A DNA stretch of 64,000 bases from assembly GCF_001665535.1 (NCBI RefSeq), contig NZ_LZSQ01000117.1, positions 1-64,000 of the forward strand. Direction: 5' to 3'. Position 1 is the first letter of the stretch. The number at the start of each line of letters is the position of its first letter. The notes beneath the pieces are model-generated. The model did not search any database. It was given only the letters and a program-made list of their open reading frames with translations, and was not told the DNA's origin. Positions 34,310 through 43,318 of the stretch are shown here, in pieces. The DNA is from Mycobacterium sp. 852002-51961_SCH5331710 (GTDB lineage Bacteria; Actinomycetota; Actinomycetes; Mycobacteriales; Mycobacteriaceae). The translations under genes and the position numbers were made by a program.

Positions 34310-36223
34310 CTAGTCGAGTCGCTCGCTGACTTCGGTTTCGTTCACGGCGGCGCCCTGCGCGGCGACCCAACCCGTGATCTGACGTGCCACCGTGCGATCG
34401 GTCAGTCCGACCTCGGCGAGCACCTCGCCGCGCGACGCCTGCGCGAAGAACTCCTGCGGCAGTCCGACGTCGCGGCAGGGCACGTCGATCTCGTTGCGGC
34501 GCAACGTCGCCGAGACCGCCGACCCGATGCCGCCGCTGACGCCGTTGTCCTCGAGGGTGACGACGAGCTTGTGCTCGCTGGCCAGCGCGGTGATCGCCTC
34601 GGGCACCGGCAGCACCCAGCGCGGGTCGACGACCGTCACACCGATGCCCTGGTTGCGCAACAGCTCCGCGACCGCCAACGCCATCGACGCGAACGGTCCC
34701 ACCGCCACCAGCAGCACGTCGTCGCCGAGACCCTCGGCGGGCACGGCCAGCAGGTCGACACCGTCACGCCGTTCGACGGCCGAGATGTCCTCACCGACAT
34801 CGCCTTTCGGGAAGCGAATGGCGGTCGGGCCGTCGTTGACCTCGAGCGCCTCGCCGAGTTCCTCGCGCAGCCGGGAGCCGTCACGCGGCGCGGCGACCCG
34901 CATACCGGGCACAATGCCCAGCATCGACAGGTCCCACATGCCGTTGTGGCTGGCACCGTCGGGGCCGGTGATGCCCGAGCGGTCCAACACCATCGTCACC
35001 GGCAGCTTGTGCAGGGCCACGTCCATCATCAGCTGGTCGAATGCCCGGTTCAGGAAGGTCGAGTAGATCGCGACGACCGGATGCAGACCGCCCATCGCGA
35101 GCCCGGCCGCCGACGTCATCGCATGTTGTTCGGCGATGCCGACGTCGAAGAACCGGTCAGGGAAGCGCTGGCGGAACGCGGTCAGCCCTGTTGGGCCGGG
35201 CATCGCCGCGGTGATCGCCACGATGTCGCGGCGCCGTGACGCGTATCCGATCAGCGCCTCGGAGAACGTCGACGTCCAACCGGGACCGGGGACCGACGTC
35301 GCCAGCCCGGTCTCGGGGTCGATGACGCCGCACGCGTGCATCTGGTCGGCCTCGTCGTTCTCGGCGGGCGCATATCCCATGCCCTTGCGAGTGACGACGT
35401 GCACGATCACCGGCATGTTGAAGCCGCGGGCGCGGCGCAGTGCAACCTCGACGGCGTGTTCGTCGTGACCGTCGATGGGGCCGACGTACTTCAGGCCCAG
35501 GTCGGTGAACATCACCTGCGGCGCCAGCGCGTCCTTGATGCCGGCCTTGATGGAGTGCATGCACTGGTAGCACACCTCGCCGATGACGGGGACCCCGCGC
35601 ACGGCCTTGCGGCCCTCCTCGAGCACGCGTTCGTACCCGGGCTGCAGTCGCAGGCCAGCGAGATGCTCGGCGAACCCGCCGATGGTCGGCGCGTAGCTGC
35701 GCCCGTTGTCATTGACGACGATCACGACCGGCCGCCGGGCCGCCGCGATGTTGTTCAGCGCCTCCCAGCACATGCCGCCGGTCAGCGCGCCGTCACCGAC
35801 GACCGCCACCACGTGGCGGTTGCGGTGCCCGGACAGCTCGAACGCCTTGGCCAGACCGTCGGCGTAGGACAGCGCCGAACTGGCGTGGCTGGATTCCACC
35901 CAGTCGTGCTCACTCTCCTCGCGCGAGGGGTAGCCCGACAGGCCGCCCTTCTTGCGCAGGGTGGCGAACTCGTGGCTGCGGCCCGTCAGCATCTTGTGCA
36001 CGTAGGACTGGTGTCCGGTGTCGAAGATGATCGGATCGTGCGGCGAGTCGAACACCCGGTGCAGCGCGAGCGTGAGCTCAACAACACCGAGATTGGGACC
36101 GAGATGCCCGCCCGTGGCAGCCACCTTGTGGATCAGGAATTCGCGGATCTCACGTGCTAGATCGCTCAGCTGCGACTGCGATAGGTGCTGCAGATCAGCG
36201 GGCCCGCGGATCTGTTCAAGCAT
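34310..36223 (-). CDS. dxs: 1-deoxy-D-xylulose-5-phosphate synthase
   Basis: DXS joins pyruvate and glyceraldehyde 3-phosphate, using thiamine diphosphate, in the first step of the MEP isoprenoid route. It has 637 residues. Typical elements are GHLGPNLGVVELTLALH, DTGHQSYVHKMLTGR, the ThDP motif GDGALTGGMCWEALNN, GIAEQHAMTSAAGLA and DRSGITGPDGASHNGMWDLS. It corresponds to Rv2682c and stands between a lipase gene and nhaA. Product feeds decaprenyl phosphate and menaquinone synthesis. Confidence 0.95.
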   Translation of the reverse strand: MLEQIRGPADLQHLSQSQLSDLAREIREFLIHKVAATGGHLGPNLGVVELTLALHRVFDSPHDPIIFDTGHQSYVHKMLTGRSHEFATLRKKGGLSGYPSREESEHDWVESSHASSALSYADGLAKAFELSGHRNRHVVAVVGDGALTGGMCWEALNNIAAARRPVVIVVNDNGRSYAPTIGGFAEHLAGLRLQPGYERVLEEGRKAVRGVPVIGEVCYQCMHSIKAGIKDALAPQVMFTDLGLKYVGPIDGHDEHAVEVALRRARGFNMPVIVHVVTRKGMGYAPAENDEADQMHACGVIDPETGLATSVPGPGWTSTFSEALIGYASRRRDIVAITAAMPGPTGLTAFRQRFPDRFFDVGIAEQHAMTSAAGLAMGGLHPVVAIYSTFLNRAFDQLMMDVALHKLPVTMVLDRSGITGPDGASHNGMWDLSMLGIVPGMRVAAPRDGSRLREELGEALEVNDGPTAIRFPKGDVGEDISAVERRDGVDLLAVPAEGLGDDVLLVAVGPFASMALAVAELLRNQGIGVTVVDPRWVLPVPEAITALASEHKLVVTLEDNGVSGGIGSAVSATLRRNEIDVPCRDVGLPQEFFAQASRGEVLAEVGLTDRTVARQITGWVAAQGAAVNETEVSERLD

Positions 36224-36251
36224 TCGTTCAGTCTACGCACGGCCGTCGTAG

Positions 36252-37580
36252 TCAGTCCTGCCGAGCTTGGTAGACGTCGGGCACACCGTCGTGGTCGGCG
36301 TCGGCGGTCTCCTGCTCGTAAATCGCACGATATTGCCTGTTCCGCAGCCTCAACAGGACCGCAGCCAGGGCCGCGGAGGCCAGCGATCCCGTCAGCACCC
36401 CGATCTTCACGAATTCGTCACGTTCGGACCCGATCCCGTAGGCCAGGTCGCCGATCAGCAGGGACACGGTGAAACCGATACCGGCCAACATGGCGATGCC
36501 GAGCACGTCGATCCACCGGATCGCCGAGTCGAGGTTGGCGCGCGTGACGGCCGCCAGCACCCGGGTGGTCAGGAAGATCCCGACCGGTTTCCCGACGATC
36601 AGGCCCAGCACGATGCCGAGCGTGATGGGGTCGGTCATGGCCTCGGTGAACCCGGTGTAGCCGCCGATGTTCACCCCCGCGGCGAAGAAGGCGAACACGG
36701 GCACCGCGACACCCGCCGACAGCGGGCGCAGGCGGTGTTCGAAGTGCTCGGCGAGGCCCGGTCCCGCGTCGGGGCCGCCCGCGGCCTCGGAGCGGACCAC
36801 GGGCACCGTGAAGCCGAGCAGCACGCCCGCGACGGTGGCGTGGATGCCCGATTCGTGCATCAGGGCCCAGGTGGCCAGCGCGAGCGGGATGAGCAGCCAC
36901 CACGACCGGATGCGGCGCTGCACGCACAGCGCGAACAGGGCGAGCGGCGCCATTGCCGCCGCCAACGCGGGCCAGTTGATGCCTTCGGTGTAGAAGACGG
37001 CGATCACCAGCACCGCGAGCAGATCGTCGACCACAGCGAGCGTCAACAGGAACGTGCGCAGCGCGGACGGGAGGTGGGTGGAGATGACGGCGAGCACCGC
37101 GACGGCGAAGGCGATGTCGGTCGCGGTCGGGATGGCCCAGCCACGGAGGGCGCCGTCGCCGACGTGGGCGGTCACCGCGACGAAGATCAGCGCGGGCACG
37201 ACCATCCCGCCGACGGCGGCGGCGATGGGCAGCGCGGCGCGCGCGGGGTCACGAAGATCGCCGGCGACGAACTCGCGTTTGAGCTCCAGCCCGACGACGA
37301 AGAAGAACAGCGCCAGCAGCCCGTCGGCCGCCCAGGTGCCGACCGTCAGGCTCAGGTGCATGCCGAACGGTTCGCCGCCGACCTCGAGATCGCGCAGCGC
37401 GAAGTAGCTCGCCGACCACGGGGAGTTCGCCCAGACGAGGGCGACGGCTGCGGCCGCCAACAGCAGCGCGCCGCCGACGGTTTCCTTGCGCAGGATCGAG
37501 GAGATGCGATCGGTCTCGGACCACGATCCGCGCGAGAACAGCGTCCGCTGTGCGAACCGGCGGAGTGGGCTAGAGGTCAC
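36252..37580 (-). CDS. nhaA: Na+/H+ antiporter NhaA
   Basis: This is a membrane protein of about 442 residues that exchanges sodium or lithium for protons. The ion-binding aspartates lie in TLAVVDDLLAVLVIAVFYTEGINW. Other family stretches are FFFVVGLELKREFVAGDL, WAIPTATDIAFAVAVL and FTVSLLIGDLAYG. The GTG at 37580 was chosen because the preceding 27 in-frame residues are not family-like. The tail has acidic residues (TADADHDGVPDVYQ), which is unusual and might be a small calcium-binding segment (inference). Confidence 0.9.
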   Translation of the reverse strand: MTSSPLRRFAQRTLFSRGSWSETDRISSILRKETVGGALLLAAAAVALVWANSPWSASYFALRDLEVGGEPFGMHLSLTVGTWAADGLLALFFFVVGLELKREFVAGDLRDPARAALPIAAAVGGMVVPALIFVAVTAHVGDGALRGWAIPTATDIAFAVAVLAVISTHLPSALRTFLLTLAVVDDLLAVLVIAVFYTEGINWPALAAAMAPLALFALCVQRRIRSWWLLIPLALATWALMHESGIHATVAGVLLGFTVPVVRSEAAGGPDAGPGLAEHFEHRLRPLSAGVAVPVFAFFAAGVNIGGYTGFTEAMTDPITLGIVLGLIVGKPVGIFLTTRVLAAVTRANLDSAIRWIDVLGIAMLAGIGFTVSLLIGDLAYGIGSERDEFVKIGVLTGSLASAALAAVLLRLRNRQYRAIYEQETADADHDGVPDVYQARQD

Positions 37581-37710
37581 TGCGGGTCCCGATCTGTGTT
37601 TCGCGGTCGACAAAAAATCGCCGACCAGACTTCCCGGCACACCTGTCGCCCAACGTATCAACGCGACGTGCGCCCCGCAGCGGTGGGCGTCTCGGCTAGC
37701 TTGAACCGGA

Positions 37711-38169
37711 ATGATCGTCGAACGTCAGAGCACCATCGACGCGCCCGCCGCGCGGGTGTGGGAGCGCATCGTCACGCCGGAGGGCATCAACGACGAACTG
37801 CGGCCGTGGATGACCATGTCGATGCCCCGCGGTCGCAAGGATCTGACCGTCGACACCATTCCCGTCGGCGAGCCCGTGGGCCATTGCTGGATCCGGTTGT
37901 TCGGTGTGCTGCCGTTCGACTACGACCACCTGACAATCGTCGAATTGTGGCCCGGCCGTGGGTTTCACGAGGAGTCGACGATGTTGAGCATGCGGCTGTG
38001 GCGGCACGAACGCACGCTGGAGCCGGTGGGCGAAGGGCGAACCGCGGTGCGCGATCGGCTCACCTTCGAACTGCGCACCCCGCTGCGAGTGCTCACTCCT
38101 GTGATCGCAGCGGGTATCGGGGCGCTGTTCGGGCACCGCCAGCGTCGGCTGGCGCGGTACTTCGGCTGA
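37711..38169 (+). CDS. SRPBCC family protein
   Basis: The 152-residue protein has the START/Bet v1-like pattern: MIVERQSTIDAPAARVWERIVTPEGINDELRPW, a middle FDYDHLTIVELWPGRGF, and a C-terminal helix ending in HRQRRLARYFG, which is common in the coenzyme Q-binding and ligand-binding branches. Ligand unknown. It is divergent from nhaA and convergent with the glycosylase-like gene, whose stop is four bases away. Confidence 0.7.
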   Translation: MIVERQSTIDAPAARVWERIVTPEGINDELRPWMTMSMPRGRKDLTVDTIPVGEPVGHCWIRLFGVLPFDYDHLTIVELWPGRGFHEESTMLSMRLWRHERTLEPVGEGRTAVRDRLTFELRTPLRVLTPVIAAGIGALFGHRQRRLARYFG

Positions 38170-38172
38170 TCG

Positions 38173-38652
38173 TCAGATCGCGATGCGGCGCGGTCGGTCG
38201 GATCCGGGCCAGACGTAGTCGAGATCGTCGGGCACGTCCGGAAAGAACCGGCGGTAGTGCTGCGGGTCCTTGCGGACGAGCACCGACTGATGGCTGCGGT
38301 GAAAGCCCGGATCGCCGAGCCACGGCGGCACCTCCCCCGCCGTCGCCAATTCGTCCTGGGTGCGCGGGCTGCTGATGCCGATCGCGCGGGTGAGGTCGGT
38401 GACCATCGTCGTCGCGCACGTGTCGGCGTGCCCCAGCCGGCACCATCCGGCGCAGATGTCGAGCCCGTAGCGGACCAGGGCCTCTTCGTAGCCCGCCCAC
38501 ATCGCCGCCGCGGGGTGATGACGCCAGCCGTAGCCCGGCACGGTCAGCGCGCGCACCACCTGTATCGCCTCGACCCGCTGCTTGCCCAGCCGCTTCGTGT
38601 CCAGGACGCGGGCGGTGTCGTCGAAGCCCGGGCAGGGCAAAAACGTCTGCAT
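38173..38652 (-). CDS. MSMEG_6728-type, pyrimidine-dimer-glycosylase-like
   Basis: This is a 159-residue protein of the family named after MSMEG_6728, related to pyrimidine dimer DNA glycosylase-like proteins. Visible features are FDDTARVLDTKRLGKQRVEAIQVVRAL, YGWRHHPAAAMWAGYEEAL, FHRSHQSVLVRKDPQHYR and a YVWPG end. The same set of Lys, Arg, His and Trp residues is conserved in the family as I remember it. A DNA-repair activity is possible but not shown. Confidence 0.65.
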   Translation of the reverse strand: MQTFLPCPGFDDTARVLDTKRLGKQRVEAIQVVRALTVPGYGWRHHPAAAMWAGYEEALVRYGLDICAGWCRLGHADTCATTMVTDLTRAIGISSPRTQDELATAGEVPPWLGDPGFHRSHQSVLVRKDPQHYRRFFPDVPDDLDYVWPGSDRPRRIAI

Positions 38653-38670
38653 TCTCGGCGGGATACCCGT

Positions 38671-39903
38671 TTAGCCGCGCGCGAGTACCGCGATGCACTC
38701 GACATGGTGCGTCAGCGGGAACGAGTCGAACACCCGCAGCTCTTCCACCGCGTAGCCGTGCCCGCGATACAGCCCGACGTCTCGTGCGAACGACGCTGCC
38801 TCACAACCGATGTGGACGATCCGCGGCACCTCGGCGGCCGCCAGCAGATCGATCACCTCACGACCCGCCCCCGTGCGCGGGGGATCCAAGACCGCGACGT
38901 CGGCGCGATCGCGCTGGGCGGCGACCGCTCGGCGCACCGAGTCGGTGATCACCGACACCCAGCCCATGTCGCCGAGCGCCGCCCGCGCCGCGCGCGACGA
39001 GCCGCGCGAAGTGTCGACCGTGACGACCTTGCCGCTCTCCCCGACGGCTTCGGCCAGCACGGACGCGAACACCCCCGCGCCGCCGTACAAGTCCCACGCC
39101 GTCATCCCCGGGCTCAGCCGGGCCCAGCCGGCCACCAGCTCGCTGTAGAGCCGAGCGGCGTCGCGATGCGACTGCCAGAACGCGGTCACCGGCACGCGCC
39201 ATGTCCGGTCGCCGACCCGCTGCACCGCTTCGTAGTCCCCCTCGACCACCCGGGTCGGGGCCTTGTGGCCGCCGTTGCGCCCTCGCGGGCCGGACTGCAC
39301 GACGTGACGTGTGCCCTCGTCGTCGATCGCGACGTGCAGCTGCGAGCCGGGCGGCCAGGTCCGATCGGCCAGCCCGTCGACCATGCCGTGGGGCAGCTGC
39401 GCGCAGTTCAGGTCGGTGACCAGCTCTGCGCTGTGGAAGCGGTGAAAACCGGGCCGTCCGTCGCCGGTGGTGTCCAGCCGCACCCTCGTCCGCCACCCGG
39501 TCGCGGCGCCGTCACCGACGGGTTCGGCCGTGGCGTCTTCCTCGTCGCGCCAGTGGAATCCGCCCAGCCGCGCCAACTGGTTGGCGACGACGGCGCCTTT
39601 GAGTCCGCGGACCGCCGCCGGGTCGGCGAAGGCCATATCGCAGCAGCCGGCGCCGTCGGCTCCCGCGATCGGGCACAGCGAGTCGATACGGTCCGCCGAT
39701 GGCTCGATGACCTCGACGGCGTCGGCATGCAGGTACTTGCCGCGGTCGGCGACGACCCGCACCCTGACCCGTTCGCCGGGCAGCGCGTAGCGGACGAACA
39801 CCACGCGGCCGTCGTCACGCGCCACACAGCTGCCACCGTTGGCGGGCGGGCCGGCGATGACGGTCAGCTCGAGGCCCGTCGATCCACCCTTGTCTTCGGT
39901 CAA
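38671..39903 (-). CDS. TRAM-domain RNA m5U methyltransferase
   Basis: This is a SAM-dependent RNA uridine-5-methyltransferase of the TrmA/RlmD type, about 410 residues, in the position of Rv2689c. The N-terminal TRAM/OB domain runs LELTVIAGPPANGGSCVARDDGRVVFVRYALPGERV. An iron-sulfur-like cysteine set follows (CPIAGADGAGCCDMAFAD). SAM binding is AWDLYGGAGVFASVLA, the catalytic region DPPRTGAG and HIGCEAASFARD with the nucleophile Cys. The start is a TTG that overlaps the permease stop (TTGA), so the two genes are coupled. Confidence 0.82.
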   Translation of the reverse strand: MTEDKGGSTGLELTVIAGPPANGGSCVARDDGRVVFVRYALPGERVRVRVVADRGKYLHADAVEVIEPSADRIDSLCPIAGADGAGCCDMAFADPAAVRGLKGAVVANQLARLGGFHWRDEEDATAEPVGDGAATGWRTRVRLDTTGDGRPGFHRFHSAELVTDLNCAQLPHGMVDGLADRTWPPGSQLHVAIDDEGTRHVVQSGPRGRNGGHKAPTRVVEGDYEAVQRVGDRTWRVPVTAFWQSHRDAARLYSELVAGWARLSPGMTAWDLYGGAGVFASVLAEAVGESGKVVTVDTSRGSSRAARAALGDMGWVSVITDSVRRAVAAQRDRADVAVLDPPRTGAGREVIDLLAAAEVPRIVHIGCEAASFARDVGLYRGHGYAVEELRVFDSFPLTHHVECIAVLARG

Positions 39904-41894
39904 TCCAGAAATCCCCTACGCGCGTCGCCCGGCGCCGAATGCGGTTGCAGCGTCTTGAGCCGCTCCGAGGAACTCAACTGCCACGGCACCGACGTCACCA
40001 TCACATTGGGCTCGAACAGCAGTCGGCCCTTGAGTCGAAGGGCGCTCTGATTGTGCAGCACCTGCTCCCACCAATGGCCGACGACGTACTCGGGGATGAA
40101 CACGGTGACAACGGTGCGCGGCGATTCCCGGCTGATGCGCTTGACGTAGTCGAGCACCGGGCGGGTGATCTCCCGGTATGGCGAAGCGATCACCTTCAAC
40201 GGGACGCTGATGTCGCTGGCCTCCCACTTGTGCACGAGCGCGCGCGTCTCACCGTCGTCGACGCTGACGGTGATCGCCTCCAACGTGTCCGGCCGGGTGG
40301 CCCTGGCATAGGCCAACGCACGCATCGTGGGCAGGTGCAGTTTGGACACCAGCACGATCGCGTGGTTGCGGCTGGGCAGGACCAAATCGGTCGCCTCGGC
40401 GGCCTGCTCCTCGAGTTCTCTCGCCACCGTGTCGTAGTGCCGGTGGATCAGCTTCATCGTCACGAACAGAACGCTCATCGCCAAGATCGCGATCCACGCT
40501 CCGGCGGCGAATTTCGACACCACGACGACCACGAGCACCGTTGCGGTGCAGGCGCAACCGAGCGCGTTGATCACCCGGGACCGCACCATCTTGCGCCGCA
40601 GCGCGGGCTCGGTCTCGGTGCGCAGCAGCCGCGTCCAGTGCCGCACCATGCCGACCTGGCTGAGGGTGAACGACACGAACACCCCGACGATGTAGAGCTG
40701 GATCAGCGCCGTCACTTCGGCGCGGAACGCCACGACGAACGCGATCGCGGCGAAGGCCAGGAACAGGATGCCGTTCGAAAACGCGAGCCGGTCCCCGCGG
40801 GTGTGCAATTGCCGTGGCAGGAAACGATCCTGGGCGAGGATCGAACCGAGCACCGGGAACCCGTTGAACGCGGTGTTGGCGGCCAGCAGCAGGATCAGCG
40901 CCGTGACGGTGGCGATGAGGTAGAGCCCGGCGCTGAAGTCGTGGAACACCGCGTCGGCCAACTGCGCGATCAACGTCTTCTGGTGGTAGTTCGGCGGGGC
41001 GCCGACGAGCTGTTCGTGCGGCCGCTCCGCGATCTGCACACCGGTTTCCTTGGCCAGCATGATGATGCCCATGAACAGGGTGACCGCGAACAGACCAAGC
41101 AGCGCCAGCGTCGTTGCGGCGTTGCGCGACTTCGGCTTTCGAAAGGCCGGCACCCCGTTGCTGATCGCCTCGACACCGGTCAGCGCCGCACTGCCCGACG
41201 AGAACGCCCGCGCCACAAGGAAAACCAGCGCGAAGCCGAGGATCTCGCCGTGTTCTGCATGCATCTCGAAGTCGGCCGATTCGGCCCGTAGCGAATCGCC
41301 GAGCACGAAAATCTGGAAGAACCCCCAGCCGAGCATCACGAACATGCCGACCATGAACGCATACGTCGGAATGGCGAAAGCGGTTCCGGATTCCCGGATG
41401 CCGCGCAGGTTCAACCCCGCGACGAACAGGATCGCGATCACGGCGAACAACACCTTGTGGTGGTTGACGAACGGCACGGCCGAGCCGATGTTCGACATCG
41501 CCGAGGACATCGACACCGCGACCGTGAGCACGTAGTCGACCAGCAGCGCACTCGCCACGGTCAGTCCGGCCGTCGGCCCGAGGTTGGTGGTGACCACCTC
41601 GTAATCCCCGCCTCCCGACGGATACGCGTGCACGTTCTGCCGGTAACTGGCGATGACGACCACCATCACCCCCGCCACGGCCAGGCCGATCCAGGGAGTC
41701 ATCGAGTATGCGGTCAGACCCGCCACCGACAGCACCAGGAAGATCTCCTCGGGCGCGTATGCCACCGACGACAGGGCATCGGAGGCGAAGACGGGGAGCG
41801 CTATCCGCTTCGGCAGCAGAGTGTGCGAAATCCTGTCGCTGCGAAACGGCCTGCCGAGGACCACCCGCCGCGCGAACCTGGATAGCTTGGACAC
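39900..41894 (-). CDS. APC family amino-acid/polyamine permease
   Basis: This is a large membrane permease of about 664 residues, in the position of Rv2690c. About twelve helices are followed by a cytoplasmic C-terminal domain of roughly 190 residues. The first helices contain ALPVFASDALSSVAYAPEEIFLVL, and AYPSGGGDYEVVTTNLG is the conserved loop. The C-terminal part (AIVLVSKLHLPTMRALAYARA) looks like a universal-stress-like regulatory domain. The GTG at 41894 was chosen because a longer ORF would overlap the divergent ceoB. Substrate unknown. Confidence 0.85.
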   Translation of the reverse strand: MSKLSRFARRVVLGRPFRSDRISHTLLPKRIALPVFASDALSSVAYAPEEIFLVLSVAGLTAYSMTPWIGLAVAGVMVVVIASYRQNVHAYPSGGGDYEVVTTNLGPTAGLTVASALLVDYVLTVAVSMSSAMSNIGSAVPFVNHHKVLFAVIAILFVAGLNLRGIRESGTAFAIPTYAFMVGMFVMLGWGFFQIFVLGDSLRAESADFEMHAEHGEILGFALVFLVARAFSSGSAALTGVEAISNGVPAFRKPKSRNAATTLALLGLFAVTLFMGIIMLAKETGVQIAERPHEQLVGAPPNYHQKTLIAQLADAVFHDFSAGLYLIATVTALILLLAANTAFNGFPVLGSILAQDRFLPRQLHTRGDRLAFSNGILFLAFAAIAFVVAFRAEVTALIQLYIVGVFVSFTLSQVGMVRHWTRLLRTETEPALRRKMVRSRVINALGCACTATVLVVVVVSKFAAGAWIAILAMSVLFVTMKLIHRHYDTVARELEEQAAEATDLVLPSRNHAIVLVSKLHLPTMRALAYARATRPDTLEAITVSVDDGETRALVHKWEASDISVPLKVIASPYREITRPVLDYVKRISRESPRTVVTVFIPEYVVGHWWEQVLHNQSALRLKGRLLFEPNVMVTSVPWQLSSSERLKTLQPHSAPGDARRGFLD

Positions 41895-41982
41895 GAGTGC
41901 CAAGGGTAAGCCCAGCAGCAATTGCCCGTAGGAAAGCTGTAGCGTTCGACTGCGCGGGTTCGACAGCAGGAAGGACCGTGGA

Positions 41983-42654
41983 GTGCGTGTAGTGGTGATG
42001 GGCTGCGGCCGGGTGGGCGCGTCGCTCTCGGACAGCCTCTCCCGAATCGGCCACGACGTCGCGGTCATCGACCGGGACAGCACGGCGTTTCACCGGCTCT
42101 CGCCGGAGTTCTCGGGAGAGCGGGTGCTGGGTATGGGCTTCGACCGCGACGTGCTGCTGCGGGCGGGCATCGAGGAAGCGGGCGCATTCGCCGCGGTGTC
42201 ATCGGGCGACAACTCCAACATCATCTCGGCGCGGGTGGCCCGCGAGACGTTCGGAGTCGAGCGCGTGGTGGCCCGCATCTACGACGCCAAGCGCGCCGCG
42301 GTCTACGAGCGACTGGGCATCCCGACGGTGGCCACCGTGCCGTGGACCACGGATCGCCTGCTCAACGTGCTGACCCGCGAGACCGAGACCACCAAGTGGC
42401 GTGACCCCACCGGCAACGTCGGCGTCACCGAATTGGCGCTGCACGAGGCGTGGGTGGGCCGGCGGATCACCGACCTCGAAGCGGCCACCGGCGGCCGGGT
42501 CGCGTTCCTGATCCGGTTCGGCGCCGGTCTGCTGCCCGACGCCAAGACCGTCATCCAGGCCAGCGACCAGGTGTTCATGGCCGCGATCGCCGGGCACATC
42601 GCCGAGGCCCTGGCCATCGCGGCACTGCCGCCGAGCGAGGAGCCCGAGGGATGA
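41983..42654 (+). CDS. ceoB: TrkA-type potassium uptake protein CeoB
   Basis: This cytoplasmic NAD-binding regulatory subunit of a Trk potassium channel has 223 residues. It has an RCK-N domain (VVVMGCGRVGASLSDSLSRIGHDVAVIDRD) with the GxGxxG pocket and a C-terminal RCK-C domain (WVGRRITDLEA..RVAFLIRFG). It starts at a GTG and is divergent from the permease. It overlaps ceoC by four bases. In M. tuberculosis ceoB and ceoC act together in potassium uptake at acid pH. Confidence 0.88.
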   Translation: MRVVVMGCGRVGASLSDSLSRIGHDVAVIDRDSTAFHRLSPEFSGERVLGMGFDRDVLLRAGIEEAGAFAAVSSGDNSNIISARVARETFGVERVVARIYDAKRAAVYERLGIPTVATVPWTTDRLLNVLTRETETTKWRDPTGNVGVTELALHEAWVGRRITDLEAATGGRVAFLIRFGAGLLPDAKTVIQASDQVFMAAIAGHIAEALAIAALPPSEEPEG

Positions 42655-43316
42655 AGGTCGCCATCGCCGGAGCCGGTGCCGTCGGCCGGTCCATCGCCCG
42701 CGAACTCGTCGACACCCACGAGGTCACGCTGCTCGAACGCAATCCCGACCACATCGACGTCGACGCGATTCCGGCGGCACAGTGGCGGCTGGGTGACGCG
42801 TGCGAGCTGACGGTGCTCGAGTCCGTTCAGCTCGAACAGTTCGACGTGGTGATCGCGGCCACGGGTGACGACAAGGTCAACGTGGTGGTCAGCCTGCTGG
42901 CCAAGACCGAGTTCGCCGTGCAGCGGGTGGTGGCCCGCGTCAACGATCCGCGCAACGAGTGGTTGTTCGACGAGAGTTGGGGCGTCGACGTGGCGGTGTC
43001 CACCCCCCGCATGCTGGCGTCGCTCGTCGAGGAGGCGGTCGCCGTCGGCGACCTGGTGCGGCTGATGGAGTTCCGCAAGGGGCAAGCCAACCTCGTCGAG
43101 ATCACGCTGCCCGACGACACCCCGTGGGGCGGAAAACCGGTCAAGCGCCTCGAACTTCCGCGTGACTGTGCACTGGTGACGATCCTGCGCGGCCCGCGCG
43201 TGATCGTGCCCGAATCCGACGAACCGCTCGAGGGCGGCGACGAGTTGCTGTTCGTCGCGGTCGCGGAGGTCGAGGAACAGCTGCAGGACCTGTTGCTGCA
43301 CCCGCAGCAGCGCTGA
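42651..43316 (+). CDS. ceoC: TrkA-type potassium uptake protein CeoC
   Basis: This second RCK subunit has 221 residues, with the NAD pocket at VAIAGAGAVGRSIARELVDTHEVTLLERN. RCK-N is followed by RCK-C, ending LEGGDELLFVAVAEVEEQL. Start overlaps the ceoB stop as ATGA. It corresponds to Rv2692. The pair probably forms a mixed gating ring on a Trk-type membrane subunit encoded elsewhere; none is visible in this window. Confidence 0.88.
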   Translation: MKVAIAGAGAVGRSIARELVDTHEVTLLERNPDHIDVDAIPAAQWRLGDACELTVLESVQLEQFDVVIAATGDDKVNVVVSLLAKTEFAVQRVVARVNDPRNEWLFDESWGVDVAVSTPRMLASLVEEAVAVGDLVRLMEFRKGQANLVEITLPDDTPWGGKPVKRLELPRDCALVTILRGPRVIVPESDEPLEGGDELLFVAVAEVEEQLQDLLLHPQQR

Positions 43317-43318
43317 TC

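Noticed and set aside
33131..35239. 702-codon plus-strand ORF through lipase and dxs genes
   Set aside because: It spans two well-recognised minus-strand genes; composition is typical of a shadow frame.
39000..42093. Long second-frame ORFs in the permease region
   Set aside because: They are Arg/Gly-rich shadows with no hydrophobic segments, unlike the real permease frame.
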